Origin: REEB481 sp964586595
GTDB taxonomy: Bacteria; Bacteroidota; Bacteroidia; NS11-12g; UBA955
Length of the DNA stretch: 64,000 nucleotides
Reading direction: 5' to 3'
NCBI GenBank assembly: GCA_964586595.1
Contig: CAZPHB010000001.1
Coordinates: forward strand, 124,001-188,000
In this document: piece after piece, positions 8,346 to 16,693 of the stretch
Numbering within the stretch: position 1 is the stretch's first letter
Layout: each line of letters begins with the position of its first letter
Program-made: the position numbers and the translations under genes
Notes under the pieces: model-generated
Told to the model about the DNA's origin: nothing
The model's database searches: none
Seen by the model: only the letters and a program-made list of their open reading frames with translations

Positions 8346-10006
8346 CTGCTGCTGAATGCCTTTTTATCAGCAAGATAAGTTTCAAATTCGGCCAATGAAA
8401 GCGCGTTGAGGCAGAAACTGCGCTTCAACATTCCTTTCCGAGCGGCAAGGGTACCATACCGCATGTCGCCTATGCCATCCTTTTCGTGCGCATCGGGATT
8501 GATGCTGATCATAACCCCTTGTTCCATGGCATGATAAACCCAGCGCCAATCGATATCCAAACGATACGGATGTGCATTCAGTTCAATGGCCACCTTATGG
8601 GCGGCGCAAGCGGCGATTACTTTTTCGTGGTCGATGGGATAACCGCTGCGCAACAACAGCAGTCTGCCGGTTGGATGTCCGAGGATGGTGGTTGCCGGAT
8701 GTTCCACTGCCCGGATGATGCGTTGGGTTGCCTTCTCCTCATCCATCTTCAGGTTGCTGTGTACCGAAGCCACCACAAGGTCAAAACCGGCCAGCACCTC
8801 ATCCGGATAATCCAGCGAGCCGTCGGAAAGGATGTCTGACTCAATGCCTTTGAAAATCTTAAATGGCTTTAATTGCTCGTTCAGGGCATCAATTTCCTTG
8901 AACTGCTGAAACACGCGTTCCGTTTCCAGTCCGTGTGCATAAGCAGCACTGCGGCTGTGGTCGCAAATGGCAAAGTAACTGTATCCTTTTTTCTTACAGG
9001 CCAGAGCCATTTCTTCCAAAGTATTCAATCCGTCGCTCCAGGTGCTGTGGTTGTGCAGCACACCCCGGAGCTGTTCAAAAGATATCAAATCGCTGAAATC
9101 ACTTTTGGCAGCCTCCTCAAGTGCCTGGGGATGATCGCGTACTTCGGGCGGAATAAAGGACAGGCCAAGTTGCTGATACAGCTCGTGTTCTCCCATTTGC
9201 TGATGTTCAGGAATGGGGCCCAGGGCCGAAATATGTGCTTCCGGGCCGGTATGCAGCAGCAGGGAACGGTGGAAGGAATCGGCTTGCACCTGCAATACTT
9301 CCACAGGCAAGCCACAGGCAGATTTTGCGGTAACGGCATTTTCTGATGCGATTATGTCCGCACACTGCGATGATTCCAATGCTTGAATGATGTCCGCCTG
9401 CTTGGCAGTGCTGATGAATTCCAGGCGCTGCAACACTTCCATGCAACGGCGCAGCGCTCCGGAAGTTGAAGCCAAACAGTTGGGGATGTTTTGCAGCATT
9501 TCCAAAATATGCTGCGCGTATGGCTCAGCCCTGGCAAAGTGCAGACTTCCTTTCCCAGCTTCGGCAAATTCAATGGCTTTAATGATTTCTGCCTGAGTTT
9601 TATAGCCAAACCCGCTGGCTGCCACGAGGCGGTTTTCACGGCAGGCATCCAATAAAGCTTCTACAGAAAGCAAGCCCAACTCTTTCCAGATGACGCGCAC
9701 TTTTTTGGGGCCCAGACCTTTGATGCGCAACATTTCCAGTACCCCGGGCGCGGTTTCCTGCGCCAGGGCTTCCAGTTCCGGGAAAGAACCAGTGCCTGCC
9801 AGGGTAACAATTGCTTTGCTCACACTTTTCCCAACGCCCGGAATGGCTTCAACTTCTGCCAGTGTCATGGAACTCAAGGGCTGCTTCACCTTACGCAGGT
9901 TAAATGCAGCTGCTGCATAAGCCTTTATTTTATAGGGATTTTGTTCATGCAACTCGGCCAATTGGGCATAAAAACCCAAAGCTGTTGCCACGTCGATGTT
10001 GTCCAT
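8342..10006 (-). CDS. PolX-like protein: HhH plus PHP phosphoesterase, polymerase site degraded
   Basis: 554 residues with the PolX layout: helix-hairpin-helix region (AIPGVGKSV near 55-63, KGLGPKK near 96-102), a palm-like region, then a C-terminal PHP domain. PHP metal ligands appear intact: HNHSTWSDG (318-326), CDHSRS, GIESDI, SVHSN, GHPTGR and INPDAH. In the palm, the position that normally carries the paired catalytic aspartates (DxD after the RR motif) reads RRCMEVLQRLEF, with RLE at 194-196, so polymerase activity is doubtful while nuclease or phosphoesterase activity remains likely. ATG at 10006 overlaps the previous stop (TGATG); the GTG one codon earlier is less likely. Confidence 0.9.
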   Translation of the reverse strand: MDNIDVATALGFYAQLAELHEQNPYKIKAYAAAAFNLRKVKQPLSSMTLAEVEAIPGVGKSVSKAIVTLAGTGSFPELEALAQETAPGVLEMLRIKGLGPKKVRVIWKELGLLSVEALLDACRENRLVAASGFGYKTQAEIIKAIEFAEAGKGSLHFARAEPYAQHILEMLQNIPNCLASTSGALRRCMEVLQRLEFISTAKQADIIQALESSQCADIIASENAVTAKSACGLPVEVLQVQADSFHRSLLLHTGPEAHISALGPIPEHQQMGEHELYQQLGLSFIPPEVRDHPQALEEAAKSDFSDLISFEQLRGVLHNHSTWSDGLNTLEEMALACKKKGYSYFAICDHSRSAAYAHGLETERVFQQFKEIDALNEQLKPFKIFKGIESDILSDGSLDYPDEVLAGFDLVVASVHSNLKMDEEKATQRIIRAVEHPATTILGHPTGRLLLLRSGYPIDHEKVIAACAAHKVAIELNAHPYRLDIDWRWVYHAMEQGVMISINPDAHEKDGIGDMRYGTLAARKGMLKRSFCLNALSLAEFETYLADKKAFSSR

Positions 10007-10485
10007 CACTGCAGGATGATTATTTCCCCGGCTTCGGTGGCGGGATAGAATTCCACCCAGGCTACGGTATCTTCGTCAACCTTCAGAAACAGCACATCGC
10101 GGGCTGCCCCGGTTTTCTGGTCGCTGAAGGTTTGCATGGACAGGATTTGGAAGGACTTCCCGGACATGGCGCAAGGCATTTTCATGGAATCAAAATCACC
10201 TTCCCGAAAAAACCAGTCGAAAAAGCCTTCGCCGGTCGTGGTGTCGTAAGCGCGCGGCTCGCCTGGCGCACGCGTGGTGCGCGTTTTCCGGTGGATTTCC
10301 ACGAAGTGGTATTCCGATCCTTCGCAATCGCTCATTTGGATGAGGTCGCCAACCTTCATGAACACCTCAACTTCTTCTTCCGCAGCGGTGTCAATTACCT
10401 GAGCACTGATGCTAACCACCGACAGCAAACACAATGCAGGCAGCAGCAACAAGCGAAGGATTGTTTTTTTGATATGATGAATCAT
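10006..10485 (-). CDS. Small secreted protein of unknown function
   Basis: 159 residues with a signal peptide (MIHHIKKTILRLLLLPALC, cleavage near SAQ). The mature part is acidic and contains two cysteines (SDCEGS and MPCAMSG) that could pair in the periplasm. No family recognised. It lies 13 bases after the solute-binding lipoprotein gene and shares a TGATG stop/start with the polX-like gene, so it belongs to the same four-gene minus-strand unit. Confidence 0.7.
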   Translation of the reverse strand: MIHHIKKTILRLLLLPALCLLSVVSISAQVIDTAAEEEVEVFMKVGDLIQMSDCEGSEYHFVEIHRKTRTTRAPGEPRAYDTTTGEGFFDWFFREGDFDSMKMPCAMSGKSFQILSMQTFSDQKTGAARDVLFLKVDEDTVAWVEFYPATEAGEIIILQ

Positions 10486-10498
10486 GTATGAATTGTAT

Positions 10499-12181
10499 TT
10501 AGTTCTTTTTAACCCATTTGAGCACCAACTGGTTCATGGCATTATTCCCAAGTCCGGTGATGTTTTTATGAACCATTCTGATGCTTCGGTCGTAGTAAAG
10601 CACAATGAATGGAGCAGCATCGCAGAGGCTTTGATCCATCCGGAACATGATTTCCCTGCGGATGCTGTCGGCGGCGGTATTGAGTTTTTGATAACGGGCA
10701 TCAAATTCAGTATTGGAAAAATGCGTGTAATTAGGGCCACCGGGGCTGAAGTTAGGCGTGTAGAAACAAGCCAGGTAGCTCTCGGCGTCTGCGTAATCAG
10801 CAATCCAGGAGCCTCGAAACAACTGGATGGCTCCTTTATTTCTGAGTTGCCTGAGCTGGCCACCCGGATGGATGGAAATCCGGCAACGCACGCCAATCTG
10901 GCTCCATGCCTGCTGGATGAATAACGCCATATCGGCATAATCTGAAGTGGTATTCAGTTCCAGTTCCTGCAATCCTTTTCCGCCGGGAAATCCTGCCTCG
11001 ACAAGCAGTGCCGCTGCCTGTTCCGGCTGAAAGCTGTAGCCCTGAACTTTGCGATCCAGCAATACCGGTGGCACAAAACCATGAATGCCGGGATCGCCCA
11101 CCCCATTTCGCAGGTATCGAACCAAGGCCTGCCGGTCAATGGCGAACGACAATGCCTTCCTGAGTGCCTGGCGCTGTAGCGGATGCGCGCTGTTGCTATC
11201 CAGGTAAAAGCCCAGATATTCTGTATTCAGAAATGCCTTGTTGATCAGCGTAAATTTACCCTGATACTTGGGCGACAATGTTCCCTTCTTGGTAAGCAAT
11301 TCGTCTTTGAAACCGCCTTCAATGCCGTTAAAAAAATCGTATTCCCCGCGGATGAATTTCATGAAGGCTGTTTGTTTGTTTCGGATCAGGTCAATATTCA
11401 CCGCCTTCAAGTAAGGCAGGCTTACGCCCTGTCTGTCTTTTTCCCAATAGTCATCATGGCGCAGAAATACCATACGTACTTCCTGTTCCCAATAGGCAAA
11501 ACGGAACGGTCCGCTGCCCACCGGTTGTGTTCTGAGGTTTATTCCCCTTTGCATCAAAAGTTCAGGAACAATCATGCAGAAGTTCATGGAGAGTAAGCTT
11601 GGCAATTGCGGATGTGACTCTTTCAATCGCAAAACAACGGTGGTATCGTTCGGTGCATGGATCCAAACACTGCCCAAGTCAACCTTATCGGTCAACACCC
11701 AGGCGCCCGGCGAAGCGGTGGTGCTGTCCACCAGGCGGCGTAGCGAAAAAACTACATCTGCCGCCCGAAGCCTTCGCTCCGCGTCATGCTTCCACAAGGG
11801 ATGCGGATGAAAAAGCACGTCTGCATGCAGGTGAAAGGTATAGTTGCGACCAGAATCGGACACCAGCCAACGCTTTGCCAGCGAGGGAACCGGACGCAGG
11901 GAACTGTCGAGTTCGGTGAGTGTATTGAACAATTGGCTTACCGCCCAGATTTCTGCCTGTGAACGGGTAAACGCGGGATCCAAAAGTTGAATGCCGGCAT
12001 CCTCATTGTACCGAAAAACCTGATGCTCCGGAACTTTATCCACATTTTTACAACCGCCCAAAACCAAAATTGTGAGCAAAAAGGAACCCACCCCCCATGC
12101 CCTGAAGTACGCCTTAAGGGTATTTTTGTAATTCGCCCAAGGACGCCAAAGATGACTGCGGAACTTATTTACTACGGACAT
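10499..12181 (-). CDS. Peptide-type ABC transporter solute-binding lipoprotein (SBP_bac_5)
   Basis: Periplasmic binding protein of the OppA/DppA family. Seen are a lipobox-like LVLGGC near residue 44, the family entry region around VFSLRRLVDS, and QPVGSGPFRFAYW. No permease or ATPase gene is adjacent, which is common for such lipoproteins in this phylum. The open frame continues upstream to 12487, but that part lies antisense to the metallo-hydrolase gene and is not credible. The best start is ATG at 12181 (MSVVNKFRSHLW), giving 560 residues with a long basic n-region; it overlaps the divergent gene by 30 bases. An in-frame GTG near the lipobox would leave a very short signal. Substrate unknown. 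Confidence 0.85.
   Translation of the reverse strand: MSVVNKFRSHLWRPWANYKNTLKAYFRAWGVGSFLLTILVLGGCKNVDKVPEHQVFRYNEDAGIQLLDPAFTRSQAEIWAVSQLFNTLTELDSSLRPVPSLAKRWLVSDSGRNYTFHLHADVLFHPHPLWKHDAERRLRAADVVFSLRRLVDSTTASPGAWVLTDKVDLGSVWIHAPNDTTVVLRLKESHPQLPSLLSMNFCMIVPELLMQRGINLRTQPVGSGPFRFAYWEQEVRMVFLRHDDYWEKDRQGVSLPYLKAVNIDLIRNKQTAFMKFIRGEYDFFNGIEGGFKDELLTKKGTLSPKYQGKFTLINKAFLNTEYLGFYLDSNSAHPLQRQALRKALSFAIDRQALVRYLRNGVGDPGIHGFVPPVLLDRKVQGYSFQPEQAAALLVEAGFPGGKGLQELELNTTSDYADMALFIQQAWSQIGVRCRISIHPGGQLRQLRNKGAIQLFRGSWIADYADAESYLACFYTPNFSPGGPNYTHFSNTEFDARYQKLNTAADSIRREIMFRMDQSLCDAAPFIVLYYDRSIRMVHKNITGLGNNAMNQLVLKWVKKN
12121..12128 (+). promoter_or_regulatory. Candidate -7 box for the metallo-hydrolase gene
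   Basis: TATTTTTG matches TAnnTTTG exactly and ends 23 bases before the ATG at 12152. It lies inside the 5' end of the opposing lipoprotein gene. No clear TTTG was seen at the -33 position. Confidence 0.45.
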
Positions 12182-12838
12182 TCCTGCTTCGAACTGCGGA
12201 TGCAGGGCAAAAGTATCATTTTCGATCCGTTCATCACGCCCAATCCTTTGGCGCAAGACATAGACATTCAGGCGTTGAAGCCCGACTACATGCTTCTTTC
12301 CCATGGCCATTACGATCATATTGCCGATGCCGTTGCCATGGCACAAAGCAGCGGTTGCAAGGTGATTGCCTGCTGGGAAATTCATGAATGGCTGCAACGC
12401 CAGGGCATCAGCAATACCCTGCCCATGAATATTGGCGGCACAGCCGATTTGGGGTTTGCACGTGTGCGGATGACACCCGCCGTACATTCATCGTCATTTC
12501 CGGATGGAACTTATGCCGGACAGGCAGCAGGTTTTCTGTTGATGAGTCCGGAACTGAACCTGTACTATTCCGGCGATACGGATGTAACGCGCGACATGGA
12601 ACTCATTCCCGATTTATGCCATCTGGATGTGGCCTGCATGTGCGTAGGCGGTCATTTTACAATGGATGTACACGACGCCTTACGATGTTCCGAAATGATC
12701 CGTTGCACGCAGATCGTAGGAATGCATTTTGACACTTTCGAACCTATCCGAATCAACCATGCCGAAGCCGTTGCCCTTTTTGCAGCCGCCGGCAGGAAAC
12801 TCAGTCTTCCGCAGATAGGTGAACACTTAACGATATAA
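12152..12838 (+). CDS. UPF0173-type metal-dependent hydrolase
   Basis: 228-residue metallo-beta-lactamase-fold protein. The N-terminus MTAELIYYGHSCFEL is the usual start of this family (YYGHSCF), which fixes ATG 12152 over the longer open frame from 11987. Metal ligands are in LLSHGHYDHIADA (HxHxDH), with further conserved histidine and aspartate in YYSGDTD and GGHFTMD, and a late MHFDTFEP. The physiological substrate of this family is unknown. The gene ends 8 bases before parA and may lead that operon. Its 5' end overlaps the divergent lipoprotein gene. Confidence 0.93.
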   Translation: MTAELIYYGHSCFELRMQGKSIIFDPFITPNPLAQDIDIQALKPDYMLLSHGHYDHIADAVAMAQSSGCKVIACWEIHEWLQRQGISNTLPMNIGGTADLGFARVRMTPAVHSSSFPDGTYAGQAAGFLLMSPELNLYYSGDTDVTRDMELIPDLCHLDVACMCVGGHFTMDVHDALRCSEMIRCTQIVGMHFDTFEPIRINHAEAVALFAAAGRKLSLPQIGEHLTI

Positions 12839-12845
12839 CGCTTTC

Positions 12846-13631
12846 ATGGGAAAAATTATAGCAATTGCCAATCAGAAAGGCGGAGTTGGAAAAACCACTT
12901 CGGCCATTAACCTGGCGGCCAGCCTTGCCGTGCTGGAATTCAAAACTTTGCTGGTTGATGCCGATCCTCAGGCCAACGCATCCTCGGGTATTGGTTTTGA
13001 TCCGAAAAACATCAAAATCGGATTGTACGAATGCTTGGTTCAGGACATCAATCCGAACGACATCAGCCTGGATACAGACATTCCATACCTCAAACTGCTT
13101 CCTTCCAATATTGACCTGGTGGGTGCGGAAATTGAATTGCTGGAAATGCCGAATCGGGAAATGATGATGAAGCGCGTGCTGGATATGGTGCGCGACGATT
13201 ACGATTTCATCATTATTGACTGTTCTCCATCTTTGGGCCTGATCACCACCAATGCGCTGGTAGCGGCAGATTCCGTGGTTATTCCGGTGCAATGTGAGTA
13301 TTTCGCCCTGGAAGGATTGGGTAAATTGCTCAATACCATCAAAATCATCCAGACACACTTAAACCAGCAACTGGAAATCGAAGGCATTTTACTGACCATG
13401 TACGACGCGCGTTTGCGCCTAAGCAATCAGGTGGTTGAAGATGTAAAGATGCACTTTCAGGATATTGTGTTTGACACCATCATCACCAGAAACACCAAAT
13501 TGGGCGAAGCGCCAAGCTTCGGCGTGCCGGTCATCAACCACGACGCTGAAAGCAAAGGTTCCATCAGCTACCTCAACCTGGCCAGGGAAATCATTCAGAA
13601 AAACGGATTAACCGCTTTAAGCAGTAACTAA
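12846..13631 (+). CDS. parA: Chromosome-partitioning ATPase ParA/Soj
   Basis: 261-residue deviant-Walker ATPase that drives origin segregation with ParB. The deviant Walker A motif is NQKGGVGKTT with the signature lysine; LVDADPQANAS is the Walker A' segment and IIIDCSPSLGLIT the Walker B region. Length and motifs fit chromosomal Soj rather than plasmid ParA with an extra HTH domain. It is followed 9 bases later by parB, the conserved arrangement. Confidence 0.97.
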   Translation: MGKIIAIANQKGGVGKTTSAINLAASLAVLEFKTLLVDADPQANASSGIGFDPKNIKIGLYECLVQDINPNDISLDTDIPYLKLLPSNIDLVGAEIELLEMPNREMMMKRVLDMVRDDYDFIIIDCSPSLGLITTNALVAADSVVIPVQCEYFALEGLGKLLNTIKIIQTHLNQQLEIEGILLTMYDARLRLSNQVVEDVKMHFQDIVFDTIITRNTKLGEAPSFGVPVINHDAESKGSISYLNLAREIIQKNGLTALSSN

Positions 13632-13640
13632 AGAGCATTC

Positions 13641-14537
13641 ATGAGCAGTCAGCAAATAAAGAAAAAAGGCGGTCTGGGGCGCGGTCTTTCCGCCCTTTTG
13701 GAGAACGCAGAAACAGATATTACCAGTAAGGATGTACGTCCTGCCGGTGGCATTTCCCAGGTACCCATCAGCCAAATAGAAGCCAACCCATTTCAGCCGC
13801 GTACTGAATTTGACGCCCAACAGTTGGAAGAACTGGCAGCGAGCATCCGCGTGCATGGGGTGATTCAGCCGATCACTGTGCGCAAGCTTGGATACGACAA
13901 ATACCAACTGATCAGCGGGGAACGACGTACACGCGCATCTATTCTGGCCGGGCTGGAGAAAATTCCGGCGTTCATCCGTGTGGCCAATGACCAGGACATG
14001 CTGGAAATGGCACTCATTGAAAACATCCAGCGCGCCGACCTGAATGCCATAGAAGTTGCCATCAGCTACAAACGCCTGTTGGAAGAATGCACGCTGAAGC
14101 AGGAAGAACTTGCCGACCGTGTAGGAAAAGACCGCACCACGGTGAACAACTACCTCCGTTTGCTGCGCCTGCCGGAAGAAATTCAGCTGGCCATCCGCGA
14201 GGGTAAACTCAGCATGGGCCATGCCCGCGCCATGATCAACATGGATGATGTGGCAGAACAAATTGATTTATTCCGTCATGTTATCGAAGAAAACCTGAGC
14301 GTACGCGCCACTGAATCTTTGGTGAAGGCAGGCCGCGAACAAAACAAACAGGTAGATAAACCGGCGGCGCGAGGAACGGATTGGGATCCTGAATCAGACC
14401 GAATCATGAATGAAATCCACCGTCGCCTGGGCGTTCCGGTGCACATGAACACCGCAAAGAAAGGCAGCGGGAAAATTGTGATCAGCTACAGAAACTCGGA
14501 AGAATTGCAGCGCATCCTTGATAAAATTCACTCCTGA
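13641..14537 (+). CDS. parB: Chromosome-partitioning protein ParB/Spo0J
   Basis: 298 residues. It begins with the ParA-interacting stretch KKKGGLGRGLSALLENAE, followed by the ParB CTPase domain: ISQIEANPFQPR, the C-motif region LISGERRTRAS, and ALIENIQRADLNAIE. A helix-turn-helix follows (LADRVGKDRTTVNNYLRLL). The C-terminal dimerisation part is short. ParB binds parS sites and slides as a clamp. No parS-like 16-mer was found in this window by eye. The last 20 bases overlap the next gene. Confidence 0.97.
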   Translation: MSSQQIKKKGGLGRGLSALLENAETDITSKDVRPAGGISQVPISQIEANPFQPRTEFDAQQLEELAASIRVHGVIQPITVRKLGYDKYQLISGERRTRASILAGLEKIPAFIRVANDQDMLEMALIENIQRADLNAIEVAISYKRLLEECTLKQEELADRVGKDRTTVNNYLRLLRLPEEIQLAIREGKLSMGHARAMINMDDVAEQIDLFRHVIEENLSVRATESLVKAGREQNKQVDKPAARGTDWDPESDRIMNEIHRRLGVPVHMNTAKKGSGKIVISYRNSEELQRILDKIHS

Positions 14538-15093
14538 TATTCGGCTTCATGTGCTGTTGGGTTTATCGTTCCTTACAGCAGCTTTTCAGCCGTTGAAAGG
14601 ACAAGATAATCCTGTGCAGGCGGCTACAGAATATGCACGCCGCGATTCGTCGAACATCAGGAATCCCAAAACGGCTACCATATTGGCCTTATGCCTGCCC
14701 GGAGCCGGACAGGTGTACAATAAAAAGTACTGGAAGTTGCCACTGGTATATGCGGCCTTGGGAACTTCTTCGGCCTTCCTGATTTTCAACAGGGCACAGG
14801 TGCGCCAAATCAACGAGGAACTCACCTACCGATTCAGCACAGGAACCACCAACAACCCGAAGTTTCAGGCCTATACAAGCACAGGCAGCCTGATTCAGTT
14901 GCGCAATCAATACAAAAATTACCGCGATTTTTCCATTTTGGCACTGAGCGCGGCTTATGGATTGCAGGTGATTGACGCTGTGGTGGACGCGCACCTCAGC
15001 GGTTTCGACATGAACCAGCCTCTGAGCCTCAACATGGGTCTGCAACCTTCCGGAACAGCAGGCTTCGGAATCAGTTTTCGCATCGGACATTAA
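14518..15093 (+). CDS. DUF5683 domain membrane protein
   Basis: 191 residues, a family regularly found right behind parAB in Bacteroidota. It shows a signal-like N-terminus, then KTATILALCLPGAGQVYNKK, the typical DUF5683 block (SxxxPGxGQxYN), and hydrophobic helices ending in a segment around LQVIDAVVDAHL. The start is uncertain: TTG at 14518 overlaps parB by 20 bases and gives an n-region with lysine and arginine; GTG at 14551 avoids the overlap. Function unknown; the synteny with parAB suggests only co-transcription. Confidence 0.85.
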   Translation: MIKFTPDIRLHVLLGLSFLTAAFQPLKGQDNPVQAATEYARRDSSNIRNPKTATILALCLPGAGQVYNKKYWKLPLVYAALGTSSAFLIFNRAQVRQINEELTYRFSTGTTNNPKFQAYTSTGSLIQLRNQYKNYRDFSILALSAAYGLQVIDAVVDAHLSGFDMNQPLSLNMGLQPSGTAGFGISFRIGH

Positions 15094-15141
15094 CAGCGCC
15101 GGCCATCCCTGTATTTCGCTCCTGACATGTAAAAAGACACG

Positions 15142-16683
15142 ATGCCAAGATCAGTACAATTCTACCTCCCACCTGAACTTGCGCATCTTGAATCAGCGGT
15201 TCATGATGAAGCCAAACGGCTTACGGGCAGCATCGAAGGAACTGTAGTTGTGCGCAAAAAGAGCCTGGATGCCCGCAAAAAAAAGCGGATAAGCTACCTG
15301 TTTCAGGCAGAGGTTTTTGCGCCTGACGAGCATCCTGAACGCATCTTGGGCTTCCGTTCCAACAACGTACAACACGCGCCCGAAGTGCACATCATAGGGT
15401 TCGGCCCTGCCGGTATGTTCGCAGCTTTACAGCTGATTGAAGACGGATTCAGGCCGATCGTGCTGGAACGCGGCAAGGCCGTTCGCGAGCGCCGCCGTGA
15501 CCTCGCAGAAATTTGCAGGAATCAACCCGTAAATCCCGAAAGCAACTACTGTTTCGGTGAAGGTGGCGCAGGCACTTATTCCGACGGGAAATTATACACC
15601 CGTTCCTCCAAAAGAGGCAATGTGGCCAAGGTATTGCAGGCGTTTATTGACCACGGTGCTGCACCCGACATCGCTTTTGAAGCCCATCCGCATATTGGCA
15701 CAAACAAGCTTCCGGAAATTATTGGAAGCATGCGGAGGCATATTGAAGCCTGTGGCGGTGAAGTGCATTTCAATACACGTCTCGATGGCCTGGAAGTGGA
15801 CACCGGTTCCATCCGCGCGCTGAGGCTGAATGGTGGCATCCGTATTCCCGTTCAGCGCGTGTTGTTGTGTACCGGCCATTCCGCGCGCGACATCTTCCGC
15901 ATGTTGCACCACAGCGGCATTGCTGTTGAAGCCAAACCTTTTGCCCTTGGTGTGCGCATCGAACATCCCCAGGCGCTCATTGACCGCATACAGTATCATT
16001 GCGATTCCAGAGGGCCTTTCCTGCCTCCTTCCAGCTACAGTCTGGTGGAGCAGGCGATGGGCAAAGGCGTTTTCTCGTTTTGTATGTGTCCCGGTGGAAT
16101 CATCGCTCCTGCAGCCACCAATGTTGGAGAAATTGTGGTGAATGGATGGAGCCCGAGCAAACGAAACAATCCCTTTGCCAACTCCGGTTTTGTGGCCGCT
16201 GTTGACCAAGAAGACTTTCAGCCTTTTGCCAAACACGGTGCCTTGCGCGCCATGGAATATCAGGCGTTTTGGGAACAGAAAGCTTTTTCCGTCAGCGGAA
16301 GCCTGAGCGCTCCTGCACAAAGACTGGAAGACTTTATTCAGGGAAAAAACTCTGCGGTGCTGCCCGATTGTTCCTATCTGCCGGGCATAGTCAGCGCCAA
16401 CCTGCAGGAAGTGCTGCCTGAAGCTGTTTCAAGATCCATCCGGGCCGCGCTGCTGCTCATTGGAAAAAAAATGCCTTCGTACAGAAGCAACGAGGCTGTT
16501 TTGGTAGGTGTGGAATCCAGAACCTCCTCGCCGGTACGTATTCCCAGAGATAAAGAACGGCTGCATCATCCACAGCTTCAAAACTTATATCCTTGCGGGG
16601 AAGGTGCAGGATATGCCGGAGGTATTGTGAGCGCCGCATTGGATGGAATCAGGGCGGCCCAAATGGCCATCATTCATTCATAG
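15142..16683 (+). CDS. FAD-dependent dehydrogenase (COG2509-like)
   Basis: 513 residues. A short N-terminal module (about 1-80) contains VVRKKSLDARKKKRISYLF, seen in this family, followed by an FAD-binding Rossmann fold with IIGFGPAGMFAALQL near residue 86 and VLERGK at the end of the second strand. The conserved NYCFGEGGAGTYSDGKLYT and the C-terminal LYPCGEGAGYAGGIVSAALDG close the flavin site. The family is widespread and its electron donor and acceptor are unknown. It is flanked by the DUF5683 gene and cinA on the same strand. Confidence 0.88.
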   Translation: MPRSVQFYLPPELAHLESAVHDEAKRLTGSIEGTVVVRKKSLDARKKKRISYLFQAEVFAPDEHPERILGFRSNNVQHAPEVHIIGFGPAGMFAALQLIEDGFRPIVLERGKAVRERRRDLAEICRNQPVNPESNYCFGEGGAGTYSDGKLYTRSSKRGNVAKVLQAFIDHGAAPDIAFEAHPHIGTNKLPEIIGSMRRHIEACGGEVHFNTRLDGLEVDTGSIRALRLNGGIRIPVQRVLLCTGHSARDIFRMLHHSGIAVEAKPFALGVRIEHPQALIDRIQYHCDSRGPFLPPSSYSLVEQAMGKGVFSFCMCPGGIIAPAATNVGEIVVNGWSPSKRNNPFANSGFVAAVDQEDFQPFAKHGALRAMEYQAFWEQKAFSVSGSLSAPAQRLEDFIQGKNSAVLPDCSYLPGIVSANLQEVLPEAVSRSIRAALLLIGKKMPSYRSNEAVLVGVESRTSSPVRIPRDKERLHHPQLQNLYPCGEGAGYAGGIVSAALDGIRAAQMAIIHS

Positions 16684-16693
16684 TATTTGTACA

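Noticed and set aside
12182..12487. N-terminal extension of the solute-binding lipoprotein frame
   Set aside because: It is antisense to the conserved metallo-hydrolase and lies before a lipoprotein signal, which must be near the N-terminus.
12800..14600. parS sites near parAB
   Set aside because: No 16-base site close to TGTTTCACGTGAAACA was found by eye here or elsewhere in the window.
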